Assembly (NCBI RefSeq): GCF_014495685.1
Contig: NZ_JACTVI010000015.1
Location: forward strand, 1-64,000
DNA: 64,000 nt
Source of the DNA: Streptomyces sp. TRM68367
Lineage (GTDB): Bacteria; Actinomycetota; Actinomycetes; Streptomycetales; Streptomycetaceae
Direction: 5' to 3'
Shown: positions 26,268 through 34,325 of the stretch, piece after piece
How the letters are laid out: every line of letters begins with the position of its first letter
How positions within the stretch are numbered: the first letter of the stretch is position 1
Program-made: the position numbers and the translations under genes
The notes under the pieces: generated by a model
The model's database searches: none
Told to the model about the DNA's origin: nothing
What the model saw: only the letters and a program-made list of their open reading frames with translations

Positions 26268-27290
26268 TCAGCCTTCCTGAAGAGTCGTCAGCCCGTGCTC
26301 GACGAAGACGGGGACCAGCTCGCCGATGCGGTCGAAACCGCGGCCGACCGTCTGGCCCAGCGTGTAGCGGTAGTGGATGCCCTCCAGGATCACGGCGAGC
26401 TTGAACCACGCGAACGCCGTGTACCAGGAGACGGCGGAGACATCGCGCCCCGACCGCGCGGCGTACCGCTCGATCAGCTCGGCCGGCGCCGGATGGCCGG
26501 GCGCCTCGGCGGTCGTGGAGACGGGGGAGCCGGGCGCGCCGAGCGGCATGCTGTACATCACCAGCAGGCCCAGGTCGGTCAGCGGATCGCCGAGCGTCGA
26601 CATCTCCCAGTCGAGGATCGCCTGGATGGTGTCGTCCGCACCGATCAGGACGTTGTCCAGCCGGTAGTCGCCGTGCACGACGGCCGGTGCGGGGGAGCGG
26701 GGCAGCGCGCGACCGAGGGCCGCGTGCAGCTCGTCGACGCCGGCCAGCTCGCGGTTGCGGGAGGCGTCCAGCTGCTTGCCCCAGCGGCGCAGCTGGCGGT
26801 CCAGGAAGCCCTCGGGGCGGCCGAAGTCCGCGAGCCCGACCTCGCCGGGGTCCACCGCGTGCAGCTCGACGAGCGTGTCCACCAGGGACAGCACGGCACC
26901 GCGGGTGCGCTCCGGGCCGAGCGGGGCGAGCTGCTCGGCGGTGCGGTACGGGGTGCCGTCGACGAACTCCATCACGTAGAAGGGCGACCCGAGCACCTCC
27001 TCGTCCTCGCACAGGAGCACCGGCCGCGGCACCGGCACGTCGGTCGGATGCAGCGCGCTGATCACCCGGTGCTCGCGCCGCATGTCGTGCGCGGTGGCCA
27101 GGACGTGGCCCAGCGGGGGCCGTCGTACGACCCACCGCGCGGTGCCGTCGGAGACCGCGTAGGTGAGGTTCGACCGTCCGCCCTCGATCAGCCGGCCGGA
27201 CAGGGGACCGGTCACCAGACCGGGCCGCTCGCGCTCCAGCAGACCGCGCAGCCGGTCGAGATCGAGTCCTGGCGGGTGGTCGGGGCTCAT
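26268..27290 (-). CDS. APH-type phosphotransferase (LvaA/ACAD11-kinase-like)
   Basis: A 340-residue aminoglycoside-phosphotransferase-fold kinase. The catalytic loop VVHGDYRLDNVLI and the metal-binding ILDWEMSTLGDPLTDLGLL are clear, as are N-terminal ATP-site residues in GGRSNLTYAV. In this family the partner of an ACAD-type dehydrogenase phosphorylates the hydroxyl of a 4-hydroxyacyl-CoA, after which phosphate is eliminated. ATG 27290 follows GTAGGAG. It is first in a two-gene operon with the dehydrogenase, five bases apart, behind the operator at 27330. It is unlikely to be an antibiotic-resistance enzyme given this context. Confidence 0.85.
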   Translation of the reverse strand: MSPDHPPGLDLDRLRGLLERERPGLVTGPLSGRLIEGGRSNLTYAVSDGTARWVVRRPPLGHVLATAHDMRREHRVISALHPTDVPVPRPVLLCEDEEVLGSPFYVMEFVDGTPYRTAEQLAPLGPERTRGAVLSLVDTLVELHAVDPGEVGLADFGRPEGFLDRQLRRWGKQLDASRNRELAGVDELHAALGRALPRSPAPAVVHGDYRLDNVLIGADDTIQAILDWEMSTLGDPLTDLGLLVMYSMPLGAPGSPVSTTAEAPGHPAPAELIERYAARSGRDVSAVSWYTAFAWFKLAVILEGIHYRYTLGQTVGRGFDRIGELVPVFVEHGLTTLQEG

Positions 27291-27329
27291 CGGCGCTCCT
27301 ACGGGCAGGTGAACAGTACCCGACACATG

Positions 27330-27347
27330 ATGCCGACCGGTCGGTAT
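27330..27347. promoter_or_regulatory. Near-perfect TetR operator ATGCCGACCGGTCGGTAT
   Basis: The palindromic core CCGACCGGTCGG is perfect and the flanks match except one pair. It is 40 bases before the kinase start. It is the best of the three related sites in the window (8741, 21786, 27330). Confidence 0.65.
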
Positions 27348-27467
27348 GCCGTCCAGTACGCGGGACGAAGGTGATCGGAGCCACGATAGGCCGACGGCCG
27401 TGCAGGTGGGACGGCAGGGAGCCGTGCGAGGTTCTTCCGCGCCCGATCCCGATGTCGTGCCGGGGCG

Positions 27468-27797
27468 CTAGGTGACCAGCGCCGCAGCGCACACCGCCAT
27501 CGCCACCGTGCACAGCACCGCCGCGGCGGCGTGCCGCGGGACGAGCGGGGCGGGGGTGCCCGGCGCGGCGAGGGCCCGGATGCGGTGGTGGGCCACCAGC
27601 AGGAAGCCCAGCCAGAGGGTGCAGGTCAGCGCGCCGACGGTGACGCCGAGGGGGGAGACGCCCTGGTACAGCGAGGTCCGTACGGCGAGGACGGCGGAGA
27701 CGGTGCCCGACAGCGTGGTACGGCGCCACGCGAGCCGGGTCCGCTCGGGCTGGAGTCCCGGATCCCGCTCCCCGTCCCGGGCCGCCGCCGCGCTCAC
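27468..27797 (-). CDS. DUF202 small membrane protein
   Basis: A 109-residue protein with three hydrophobic segments and the DUF202 signature LQPERTRLAWRRTTLS near the N-terminus. GTG 27797 overlaps the stop of the preceding gene at 27794 (GTGA), so the two DUF202 proteins are translationally coupled and may pair in the membrane. The function of the family (YidH in E. coli) is unknown. Bases 27348-27467 contain no gene. Confidence 0.8.
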   Translation of the reverse strand: MSAAAARDGERDPGLQPERTRLAWRRTTLSGTVSAVLAVRTSLYQGVSPLGVTVGALTCTLWLGFLLVAHHRIRALAAPGTPAPLVPRHAAAAVLCTVAMAVCAAALVT

Positions 27798-28186
27798 CCC
27801 TCCCACCCGACGAGCACGACGAACACCATCGCGACAGCCACGACCGCGATCACCAGGCTCAGCAGCGCCGGGAACCGCGACACCGGCAGGTCCTCGCCGC
27901 GCCGCATGGCCCGCTCGCAGCGCACCCAGTGGTTCACCGCGCGCAGCGAGCACAGCACGCCGGCCGCGAGCAGCGCCAGCGCGAGTCCGACGCGCCAGCC
28001 CCAGCGGAGGTCCGGCAGGAACTGGTCCACGGCGAAGCCGCCGCCGATCAGCGCGAGCGCGGTGCGCAGCCAGGCCAGGAAGGTGCGCTCGTTCGCCAGC
28101 GAGAACCGGTAGTCGGGGGTGTCGCCCTCCTGCCGGATGTCCCGGGGCGCGAACCACAGCCGGACGTTCCGTGCGAATCCGATCAC
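27794..28186 (-). CDS. YidH-family DUF202 membrane protein
   Basis: A 130-residue protein with the DUF202 motif FSLANERTFLAWLRTALAL and three membrane helices (about 34-55, 60-80, 107-127). The N-terminus FARNVRLWFAPRDIRQEGDTPDYR is cytoplasmic and typical of the YidH group. It is first in a two-gene operon with the smaller DUF202 protein downstream. No biochemical role is established. Confidence 0.85.
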   Translation of the reverse strand: MIGFARNVRLWFAPRDIRQEGDTPDYRFSLANERTFLAWLRTALALIGGGFAVDQFLPDLRWGWRVGLALALLAAGVLCSLRAVNHWVRCERAMRRGEDLPVSRFPALLSLVIAVVAVAMVFVVLVGWEG

Positions 28187-28252
28187 AGGCAGGACCCTAT
28201 CGGTCCGTTCCGGACACCGATCGGTGCTCCCCGGGACATGAGCGGTCCCACC

Positions 28253-28768
28253 TCACACCCCCGCCCGGTACGCCTTCAGCCGCTCGTACGCCGCCAGCCC
28301 GTCCGGCACCCACTCCCACTCGGCCAGCCTGCGCTCCACCTCCTCCTCCGGCAGGAATCCGTGCCAGGCCACCTCCTCCGCCTGCGGCAGCACCGGGAGG
28401 GCACAGCGCACCTCGTACACCGCCGACCACCAGGTGCGGCCGGCGCCGTCGTCGTACAGGAACTTGAAGAGGTACTCGGGGTGCGGCAGGCCGGTCACGC
28501 CGAGTTCCTCCTCGGCCTCGCGCAGGGCCGCTGTGTCGTAGGGCTCGCCCGCGCCGACCACTCCGCCGACGAACATGTCGTACAGGGAGGGGAAGACCAG
28601 CTTGGTTGGCGTGCGGCGGTGGACGAAGATCCGGCCCTCGGGGTCGCGGGCCTGGATGAAGACGCAGCGGTGGCGCAGGCCCTCGGCGTAGGCCCGGCCG
28701 CGCGGGTACTGACCGACGACCTGGTCGTGCTCGTCGACGATGTCGAGGATCTCGTCAGCAGGGTTCAT
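28253..28768 (-). CDS. Nudix hydrolase
   Basis: A 171-residue protein with a full Nudix box at about residues 70-92 (GAGEPYDTAALREAEEELGV matches Gx5Ex7REUxEExGU). The fold region also contains LRHRCVFIQARDPEGRIFVHRR, as in the isopentenyl-diphosphate-isomerase-like branch of Nudix proteins (YfcD-like). It hydrolyses a nucleoside diphosphate linked to another group; the substrate is unknown. It is flanked by same-strand genes on both sides with small gaps. Confidence 0.87.
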   Translation of the reverse strand: MNPADEILDIVDEHDQVVGQYPRGRAYAEGLRHRCVFIQARDPEGRIFVHRRTPTKLVFPSLYDMFVGGVVGAGEPYDTAALREAEEELGVTGLPHPEYLFKFLYDDGAGRTWWSAVYEVRCALPVLPQAEEVAWHGFLPEEEVERRLAEWEWVPDGLAAYERLKAYRAGV

Positions 28769-28802
28769 GGCTCCAGTTAACGCCAGGACCCCGCACGGCC
28801 GG

Positions 28803-29717
28803 TCAGCCCGGCTGGAGATCCCGCGCCCGCTCCGGCCGCGTCGCCGGCCCGCTCGGCATCGCGGGGTGCATCCCCAGCAGGACGACGCCCGCCACGATCG
28901 CCGCCAGCCCGGCCGCCGCCCAGGCCAGCGCGCCCGTGTCGGTGCGCAGCCGGTCGCCCAGGAAGCCGATCCCGCAGGCGATGCCGGCCAGCGGCTGGGC
29001 CGCGGTCAGGGCGGGCAGGGACGCGCGCAGGGACGCGGTCTCGAAGGCGCTCTGCACCAGTACCAGGCCGGTCACCCCGAGCGCCAGCAGGGCGTACGGC
29101 TGCCAGCCCGAGACCAGCTCGACCAGGCCGCCCTCGGAGAAGCGCTGGCCGCTCACCCGGGTCAGCGCGTCCTGGAGGCCGTACAGCAGCCCGGCGGCCA
29201 GGGCCAGCAGTACCGGGCCCGAGCCGAGCCGGGATCGCCTGGCGTGCGCCGTGAGCAGCAGGGCGAGTCCGAGCATCACGCCGATGATCAGCCAGTGCCG
29301 CAGGGGGTCGGTGACCGCGGTGCCGCCGCGCGGCTGCCCGGCCACGATGAACGTCGTCACCCCGCCCGCAAGCAGCGCGAGCCCTGCCCAGCCCTGGCGG
29401 CCGAGCGGCTGCCGGGTCTGCCGGCGGGAGAGCGCGAGCGCGAAGAGCAGGTTCGTCGCCAGCAGCGGCTCCACCAGGGACAGCTCGCCCTGGCCGAGCG
29501 CCATCGCGCCCAGCGCCATGCCGACCACCATCAGCGCGATACCGCCCAGCCAGCGCGGCACGCGCATCAGGTCGAACAGCAGGCGGGGGGAGAGGAAGTC
29601 GCTGAGCGGGGCCCGCTGGGCGGCGTTCTGCTGGAGGACGTACCCGAAGCCCAGGCAGCACGCGGCGCTCACGGCGAGCACCAGAACCAGAACCGACACG
29701 CTGCGAACCTTGGTCAT
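28803..29717 (-). CDS. DMT-family transporter
   Basis: A 304-residue protein with nine or ten membrane helices and the internal duplication of DMT transporters. The first helix is VLVLVLAVSAACCLGFGYV, followed by LQQNAAQRAPL, a motif also seen in the transporter at 407-1261 (LQRRAALTVPQ), so the two are distant paralogues. The start is set at ATG 29717; the longer frame to 29786 has no ribosome site and adds an Arg-rich leader. The substrate is unknown. Confidence 0.78.
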   Translation of the reverse strand: MTKVRSVSVLVLVLAVSAACCLGFGYVLQQNAAQRAPLSDFLSPRLLFDLMRVPRWLGGIALMVVGMALGAMALGQGELSLVEPLLATNLLFALALSRRQTRQPLGRQGWAGLALLAGGVTTFIVAGQPRGGTAVTDPLRHWLIIGVMLGLALLLTAHARRSRLGSGPVLLALAAGLLYGLQDALTRVSGQRFSEGGLVELVSGWQPYALLALGVTGLVLVQSAFETASLRASLPALTAAQPLAGIACGIGFLGDRLRTDTGALAWAAAGLAAIVAGVVLLGMHPAMPSGPATRPERARDLQPG

Positions 29718-30082
29718 CAGGCCGCGTCCCGGAGTGCGTAACGGCCTGGTCCAGCGTCCTCGGGCCGGTGTGCCCGGGGACCGCACGTCCGGCCATGGTC
29801 AGGGGTCGGGGGACAGCCCGCTATGGCGTACATCACAGTCGCTGGTGGGTGGCGGTTCCGGTGCAGGAAGGGGCATCACAAATCCCCCTCGAACATGGAG
29901 ACTTGACGCGTGTAATGCGGGGGCCGCCCTTGACGCCAAGTGTTGGCTGGGGGTTGGCTGTCTGTGATCAGTTCGTGGCGGCCCGAATACCGGCCCCGGT
30001 CACCCACCCGGGCCAGGACCTCGGTTTCAGAGGGGCCGCGTCACCGACCGAGCCAACACCAGAGTGCGTGAGGAAGTCCGCG
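29718..30082. other. Intergenic stretch without a recognised gene
   Basis: This 365-base stretch separates divergent genes (DMT transporter and the tetratricopeptide-like protein). It is locally less GC-rich around 29880-29990, where promoters for both sides could lie. I see no palindrome, small gene or repeat in it that I can support. Confidence 0.4.
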
Positions 30083-31033
30083 GTGTCCCCACCCCCGCCA
30101 TCCCTCGGCCGCGGTCGCAGACGGGCGGCCCAGGGCTTCGACGAGGCTCTCGACGACGCCGATCTCGTCGCCGCGCGGACCGCCTTGGCGCAGGGGCGCT
30201 GGCAGAACACCCGCTCGCTGCTCGGCCGGACCGGCGACGACTGGGACCTCCGCGGACACCGCGTCGCCGTGCTCGCCCGGGAAGGGCACACCGCCTCCTG
30301 GGCTCGCGAGTGGCAGCTCGCCGAACCCGACTCCGCCGACGCCTCCGCCCTGCTCGCGCTCGCCCTGGTCCGGCGAACCCTGCGCGGCAAGGACAAGCCG
30401 CCCCGCGCCCGCGAGGCCTGCCACCGGGCCGCCGCACTCGCGCCCGCCGACCCCACACCCTGGCTGGGGCTGCTCCTGCTGGAGCACACCCTGGGCGCCG
30501 AGCAGGACGTCGTGCGGGTCTTCGAGGAGGTCCGCACCCGCTACGCCGACCACCACCACGCCCACCACCTGATGGTCGCCCGGCTCGCCGAGCGCCGCCC
30601 CGACGCCGGCCCGGACCCGTTGCACGAGGTGTACGAGTTCGCCGCCTGGGCCGCCGAGCAGGCCCCCGCCGACTCCCCGCTGGCGATCCTGCCGGTCGTC
30701 GCGCACGCCGAGCGCTACCGCGTGCTGGCCGCCGCCGGGCACGCGGTAGCCGACCCGGCCGCCTCCCGGCACTGGGTCGGCCGCCGCGCCCGGCTGGTGA
30801 TGAAGGCCGCCTTCGACTGGTGGCTGGAGTGGGAGCACGAGGGCCACCCGCGCCGCCTGATCGACCTGAACTTCCTCGCCCACGCCAAGGTCTGCGAGGG
30901 ACGCGGCGCCGAGGCCGCCGCCCTGTTCCACCGCATCGGCGACCATCTCACCCCGGCGCCGTGGTCGTACCCCGACCGCGACCCGCTCGCCGCCTTCCGG
31001 GCCGCCCGCGCCGAAGCGCTCGGCGCGTTATGA
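30083..31033 (+). CDS. Conserved TPR-like hypothetical protein
   Basis: A 316-residue, Ala- and Arg-rich helical protein. Paired helices such as DADLVAARTALAQGRWQNTRSLL, split here as ARTALAQGRW and TRSLL, and AREACHRAAALAPADPTPWLGLLLLE look like tetratricopeptide-type repeats. There is no signal peptide or membrane segment. Similar proteins occur as single genes in many Streptomyces, without assigned function; TPR proteins usually act as scaffolds. GTG 30083 has GAGGAAG eight bases upstream; GTG 30068 is the alternative. The amino-acid permease follows after 58 bases. Confidence 0.65.
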   Translation: MSPPPPSLGRGRRRAAQGFDEALDDADLVAARTALAQGRWQNTRSLLGRTGDDWDLRGHRVAVLAREGHTASWAREWQLAEPDSADASALLALALVRRTLRGKDKPPRAREACHRAAALAPADPTPWLGLLLLEHTLGAEQDVVRVFEEVRTRYADHHHAHHLMVARLAERRPDAGPDPLHEVYEFAAWAAEQAPADSPLAILPVVAHAERYRVLAAAGHAVADPAASRHWVGRRARLVMKAAFDWWLEWEHEGHPRRLIDLNFLAHAKVCEGRGAEAAALFHRIGDHLTPAPWSYPDRDPLAAFRAARAEALGAL

Positions 31034-31091
31034 CCACTTGAGCCCCTTTTGATTGCTGTTTCCTCTTGTTCCCCTTGAAAGGACACCCGCG

Positions 31092-32639
31092 ATGACGACG
31101 GGCAGTTCCCGTACGACGAGACCCACGGCAGGCAGCGGCGGCATCAGCACGTTCAGGGGGCAGGACCGCGCCCTGCGCGCCGACCGGCTCGGCACCCTCG
31201 GCCTGCTCCTGTCCGTGCTGGCCGCCACGGCGCCGCTCATGGTGGTCGCAGGTGTCATGCCCACCACATTCGGAGTGATGGGCATCGTCGGACAGCCACT
31301 GCTGTTCGTGATCCTCGCTGCGGTGCTCGCCCTGTTCAGCGTCGGATACGCCGAGATGAGCCGGCACGTCCACAACGCCGGCGCCTTCTACGCGTACATC
31401 TCCCGCGGACTCGGCGGCACCGCCGGCGCGGGCGCCGCCATGGTCGCGCTCGTCGCCTACAACGCCCTCCAGGTCGGCATCTACGGCATCTTCGGCTTCG
31501 AGGTGTCCGGGCTGTTCGCCACCTACCTCGACACCCAGGTCGCCTGGTGGATACCCCCGCTGGCGGCCGTGCTCGTCGTCGGCGCGCTCGGCTGGCTGAA
31601 GATCGACCTCAACGCGCGCGTGCTCGGCGTCCTGCTGGTCATCGAGGTCATCCTGGTCGTCATCTTCGATGTCGCCGCCATCGGAAACCCCGGCCCGCAG
31701 GGCCTGTCCCTGCACGCCTTCAACCCGGACACCCTCACCGGCGCCGGCTTCGGCACCGCGCTGTGCTTTTCCGTCGCCGCCTTCCTCGGCTTCGAGCAGG
31801 CCCCCGTCTACGCCGAGGAGACCAGCCGCCCGCACGTCCTCGTGCCGCGCGTGATGTTCCTGGCCATCGGCGGGATCGCCGTCTTCTACACGATCACCTG
31901 CTGGGCGCTCACCGTCGCCACCGGGCCCTCGGCCATCGTCGGCACCGCCGGGAAGCAGAGCGCCGGGCTGCTGTTCTTCCTCACCGAGGACCTGCTCGGC
32001 AACACGTTCACGGACGTGCTGCACGTGCTGTTCGTGACCGGCATGTTCGCGGCGATGCTCAGCTTCCACAACGTCGTCGCCCGGTACGCCTTCGCCATGG
32101 GCCGCGAGGGCCTGCTGCCCGCCGCCTTCGGCCGCACCAGCAACTCGAGCGGCGCCCCCGGCACCGGCTCCCTGCTGCAGACCCTGATCGCCCTGGTCGT
32201 GGTCGCCGCCTTCACGATCACCGACAGCCACCCGACCGGCGACCCGACCGCGCCGGTCCTGCGCCTGTTCACCTGGATGGGCAGCCTGGGCGCGCTCGGC
32301 GTCGCGTTCCTGATGGCCGCCGCCTCGGTCTCCGTACTCGTCTTCTTCGTCCGCCGCGGGGCCGTCGGCGCCCAGTTCTGGCGCCTGGCCGCCTCCGGGC
32401 TCGCCGTCGTCGGGCTGCTCTTCATCGTCGTGTACACCGTCAAGGACTTCGACGTGCTGATCGGCGCCGGCCCGGACTCGTCCCTGAGCTGGCTGCTACC
32501 CGGTGTGATCGGCCTCGCCCTTGTCACCGGCCTGGTCCAGGGCCTGGTGCTGCGCTCCCGCAGGCCCGAGGCGCACGCCCGCATCGGCCTCGGCAACGAG
32601 GCGTTCCAGCTGGAGAAGGCGGCCGGGGCGGATTCCTGA
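31092..32639 (+). CDS. APC-superfamily amino-acid permease
   Basis: A 515-residue permease with about twelve membrane helices. The first block LRADRLGTLGLLLSVLAATAPL and the AFLGFEQAPVYAEETSRPHVLVPR block, in which residues after helix 6 are conserved, place it in the amino acid-polyamine-organocation superfamily. It should import an amino acid or amine by proton symport. ATG 31092 follows GAAAGG. No catabolic enzyme is adjacent that would reveal its substrate. Confidence 0.87.
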   Translation: MTTGSSRTTRPTAGSGGISTFRGQDRALRADRLGTLGLLLSVLAATAPLMVVAGVMPTTFGVMGIVGQPLLFVILAAVLALFSVGYAEMSRHVHNAGAFYAYISRGLGGTAGAGAAMVALVAYNALQVGIYGIFGFEVSGLFATYLDTQVAWWIPPLAAVLVVGALGWLKIDLNARVLGVLLVIEVILVVIFDVAAIGNPGPQGLSLHAFNPDTLTGAGFGTALCFSVAAFLGFEQAPVYAEETSRPHVLVPRVMFLAIGGIAVFYTITCWALTVATGPSAIVGTAGKQSAGLLFFLTEDLLGNTFTDVLHVLFVTGMFAAMLSFHNVVARYAFAMGREGLLPAAFGRTSNSSGAPGTGSLLQTLIALVVVAAFTITDSHPTGDPTAPVLRLFTWMGSLGALGVAFLMAAASVSVLVFFVRRGAVGAQFWRLAASGLAVVGLLFIVVYTVKDFDVLIGAGPDSSLSWLLPGVIGLALVTGLVQGLVLRSRRPEAHARIGLGNEAFQLEKAAGADS

Positions 32640-32725
32640 GAGCTGAGTGAGAAGTGGTTACGGAACCCTGACGAGTACCCGCGACTCCCTGGCCCGGTGG
32701 GGGTCGCGGGTGCTCGAATGGACCC

Positions 32726-33526
32726 GTGAACTCCGAACGATCCGAGGAGCAGCCCGAACGGCCGGAACCGCGGGGCGAGCCCGTACGACCGGAATCGCGG
32801 GGCGAGCCGGTACGACCAGATCCGCTGGGCAAGCCCGTCGGCCGCCGTGTCCTGCTCGGCACCCTCGGCCTGGGCGCCCTCGGCATGGTCGCCGCGCCCG
32901 CCCTGCAGCGCGGCCTGGAGTCCTTCCTCGCCGGGGCCTCCGAAAAGGACCCCACCGGACTGACCGGGCTGCTGCCGAACGGCGGCGGTTTCCGCTACTA
33001 CTCGGTCGCCTCCTCCGTCCCGCACAAGAACGCCGAGACCTACCGCCTCACCGTCGACGGCCTCGTCGACCGCCCGCGCAGCTACACGCTGGCCGGCCTG
33101 AGGGCCCTGCCGCAGACCCGCCTGGTCCGGGACGTGCAGTGCGTGACCGGCTGGCGGGTCCCCGACACGCCGTTCGAGGGGGTGCGGCTGTCCCGTCTCC
33201 TGGACGCCGCCGGAGTGCGCCCGTCGGCCAAGGCGATCCGCTTCACCTGCTTCGACGGCACGTACTCGGAGAGCCTCACCCTCGACCAGGCCCGCCGCGC
33301 GGACGTCCTGGTCGCCCTGCGCATGCAGGACAAGGACCTCGGCCACGCGCACGGCGGCCCGGTCCGCCTCTACGTGGCGCCCATGTACTTCTACAAGTCC
33401 GCCAAGTGGCTCTCCGGCATCACCGTCACCGAGGACGTGAAGCCCGGCTACTGGGAGGAGCGCGGCTACGACGTCGACGCCTGGGTGGGCCGCTCGAACG
33501 GACGCGACGATGAGCCTACGGCCTGA
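32726..33526 (+). CDS. Molybdopterin-dependent oxidoreductase (sulfite-oxidase/MsrP fold)
   Basis: A 266-residue protein: an acidic N-terminus with three tandem 9-residue repeats of the type RPESRGEPV (residues 12-38, DNA 32759-32839), a single hydrophobic segment (about 40-60) and a sulfite-oxidase-type molybdopterin domain. The Mo-ligand Cys139 lies in RDVQCVTGWRVPDTPFEGV. It overlaps the downstream cytochrome b gene by 17 bases. This pairing parallels MsrP-MsrQ, where a membrane haem protein feeds electrons to a periplasmic molybdoenzyme. The actual substrate is unknown. The GTG start has little ribosome-site support. Confidence 0.82.
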   Translation: MNSERSEEQPERPEPRGEPVRPESRGEPVRPDPLGKPVGRRVLLGTLGLGALGMVAAPALQRGLESFLAGASEKDPTGLTGLLPNGGGFRYYSVASSVPHKNAETYRLTVDGLVDRPRSYTLAGLRALPQTRLVRDVQCVTGWRVPDTPFEGVRLSRLLDAAGVRPSAKAIRFTCFDGTYSESLTLDQARRADVLVALRMQDKDLGHAHGGPVRLYVAPMYFYKSAKWLSGITVTEDVKPGYWEERGYDVDAWVGRSNGRDDEPTA

Positions 33527-34145
33527 CACCCGGCCCCCGGCGGCGTCCGCGCCCGCGCAGGTCCGCCGCTTCAGCCGCGCGGAACGCTGGGTGCACCGTA
33601 CGACGGCCGTCCTGATGAGCGTGAGCGTGGTGACGGCGGCCTGCCTGTACGTCCCGCAGCTCGCCGAACTCGTCGGCCGCCGCGCGCTCGTGGTCACCGT
33701 GCACGAGTGGGCCGGGCTCGCCCTGCCGGTGCCCGTCCTGGTCGGCCTCGTCTCCCGCGCCCTGCGCGCCGACCTCGGCCGGCTGAACCGCTTCGGCCCG
33801 CACGACCGCGTCTGGCTGCGTGCCGTCCGGCGCCGTGACCGGCGGTCCGCGTCCCGTCCGGCGGACAAGTTCAACGCCGGGCAGAAGATCTACGCGGCCT
33901 GGATCGCCGGTGCCACGCTGGTCATGCTGGGCACCGGTCTCATGATGTGGTTCACCCACCTCACTCCGCTGGTGTGGCGCACCAGCGCGACCTTCGTCCA
34001 CGACTGGCTGGCCCTGACCATCGGCATCGTGCTGGCAGGGCACATCGGCATGGCCCTGGGCGATCCGGAAGCGCGGCGCGGGATGCGCACGGGGAAGGTG
34101 AGCCGGGGGTGGGCGGAGCGGGAGCATTCACTTTGGCGGCCGTGA
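33510..34145 (+). CDS. Membrane cytochrome b561/FdhI-like subunit
   Basis: A 211-residue membrane protein with four helices and paired histidines for haem: ERWVHRTTAVLM, VVTVHEWAGLAL, FVHDWLALTIG and VLAGHIGMAL. This is the arrangement of di-haem b-type cytochromes of the formate-dehydrogenase-gamma/b561 type. It starts inside the molybdoenzyme gene and is clearly its redox partner, passing quinol electrons to or from the exported molybdopterin domain. A strong UUCG hairpin 26 bases after the stop ends the transcript. Confidence 0.85.
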   Translation: MSLRPDTRPPAASAPAQVRRFSRAERWVHRTTAVLMSVSVVTAACLYVPQLAELVGRRALVVTVHEWAGLALPVPVLVGLVSRALRADLGRLNRFGPHDRVWLRAVRRRDRRSASRPADKFNAGQKIYAAWIAGATLVMLGTGLMMWFTHLTPLVWRTSATFVHDWLALTIGIVLAGHIGMALGDPEARRGMRTGKVSRGWAEREHSLWRP

Positions 34146-34171
34146 GGCGGGTGCGGGTGGGTGGGCGGTGC

Positions 34172-34190
34172 TCCCGGCCTTCGGCCGGGA
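34172..34190. terminator. UUCG-loop hairpin after the cytochrome gene
   Basis: TCCCGGCC-TTC-GGCCGGGA forms an 8-bp perfect stem with a C(UUCG)G-type loop. It lies exactly at the point where the opposing idonate dehydrogenase fragment loses homology. Confidence 0.75.
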
Positions 34191-34309
34191 TCCGACCCGC
34201 ACATCGCGCCGTACCGGACGGCGACCAGCAACTGCCCGGGCCCGGGGGAGGGGACCCGCAACTCCTCGACCCGCGGGTCGCCCTGACCGCGGATCACACA
34301 GTCCTGCAT
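34191..34309 (-). pseudogene. 5' remnant of L-idonate 5-dehydrogenase
   Basis: From ATG 34309, with GGGAGG nine bases upstream, the frame reads MQDCVIRGQGDPRVEEL, then VPSPGPGQLLVAVRYG and AMCGSD. This is the N-terminus of a zinc-dependent L-idonate 5-dehydrogenase-type enzyme up to its first zinc Cys. After GSD the sequence turns into the hairpin at 34190 and family resemblance ends, so about 300 codons are missing. It sits 16 bases after the gluconate 5-dehydrogenase-like SDR as the last gene of the operon, and its translation signals are intact. Confidence 0.75.
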
Positions 34310-34325
34310 CACAGCCTCCCGCACT

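Noticed and set aside
26268..27290. Aminoglycoside phosphotransferase resistance gene
   Set aside because: The fold motifs fit, but the operon with an acyl-CoA dehydrogenase and the shared operator point to acyl-CoA metabolism.
25027..27729. One 900-residue frame joining the acyl-CoA dehydrogenase to upstream sequence
   Set aside because: It looked like an ACAD11-style fusion, but the upstream 490 codons are in a different frame from the kinase and are Arg/Pro-rich. The kinase is a separate gene ending five bases before the dehydrogenase start.
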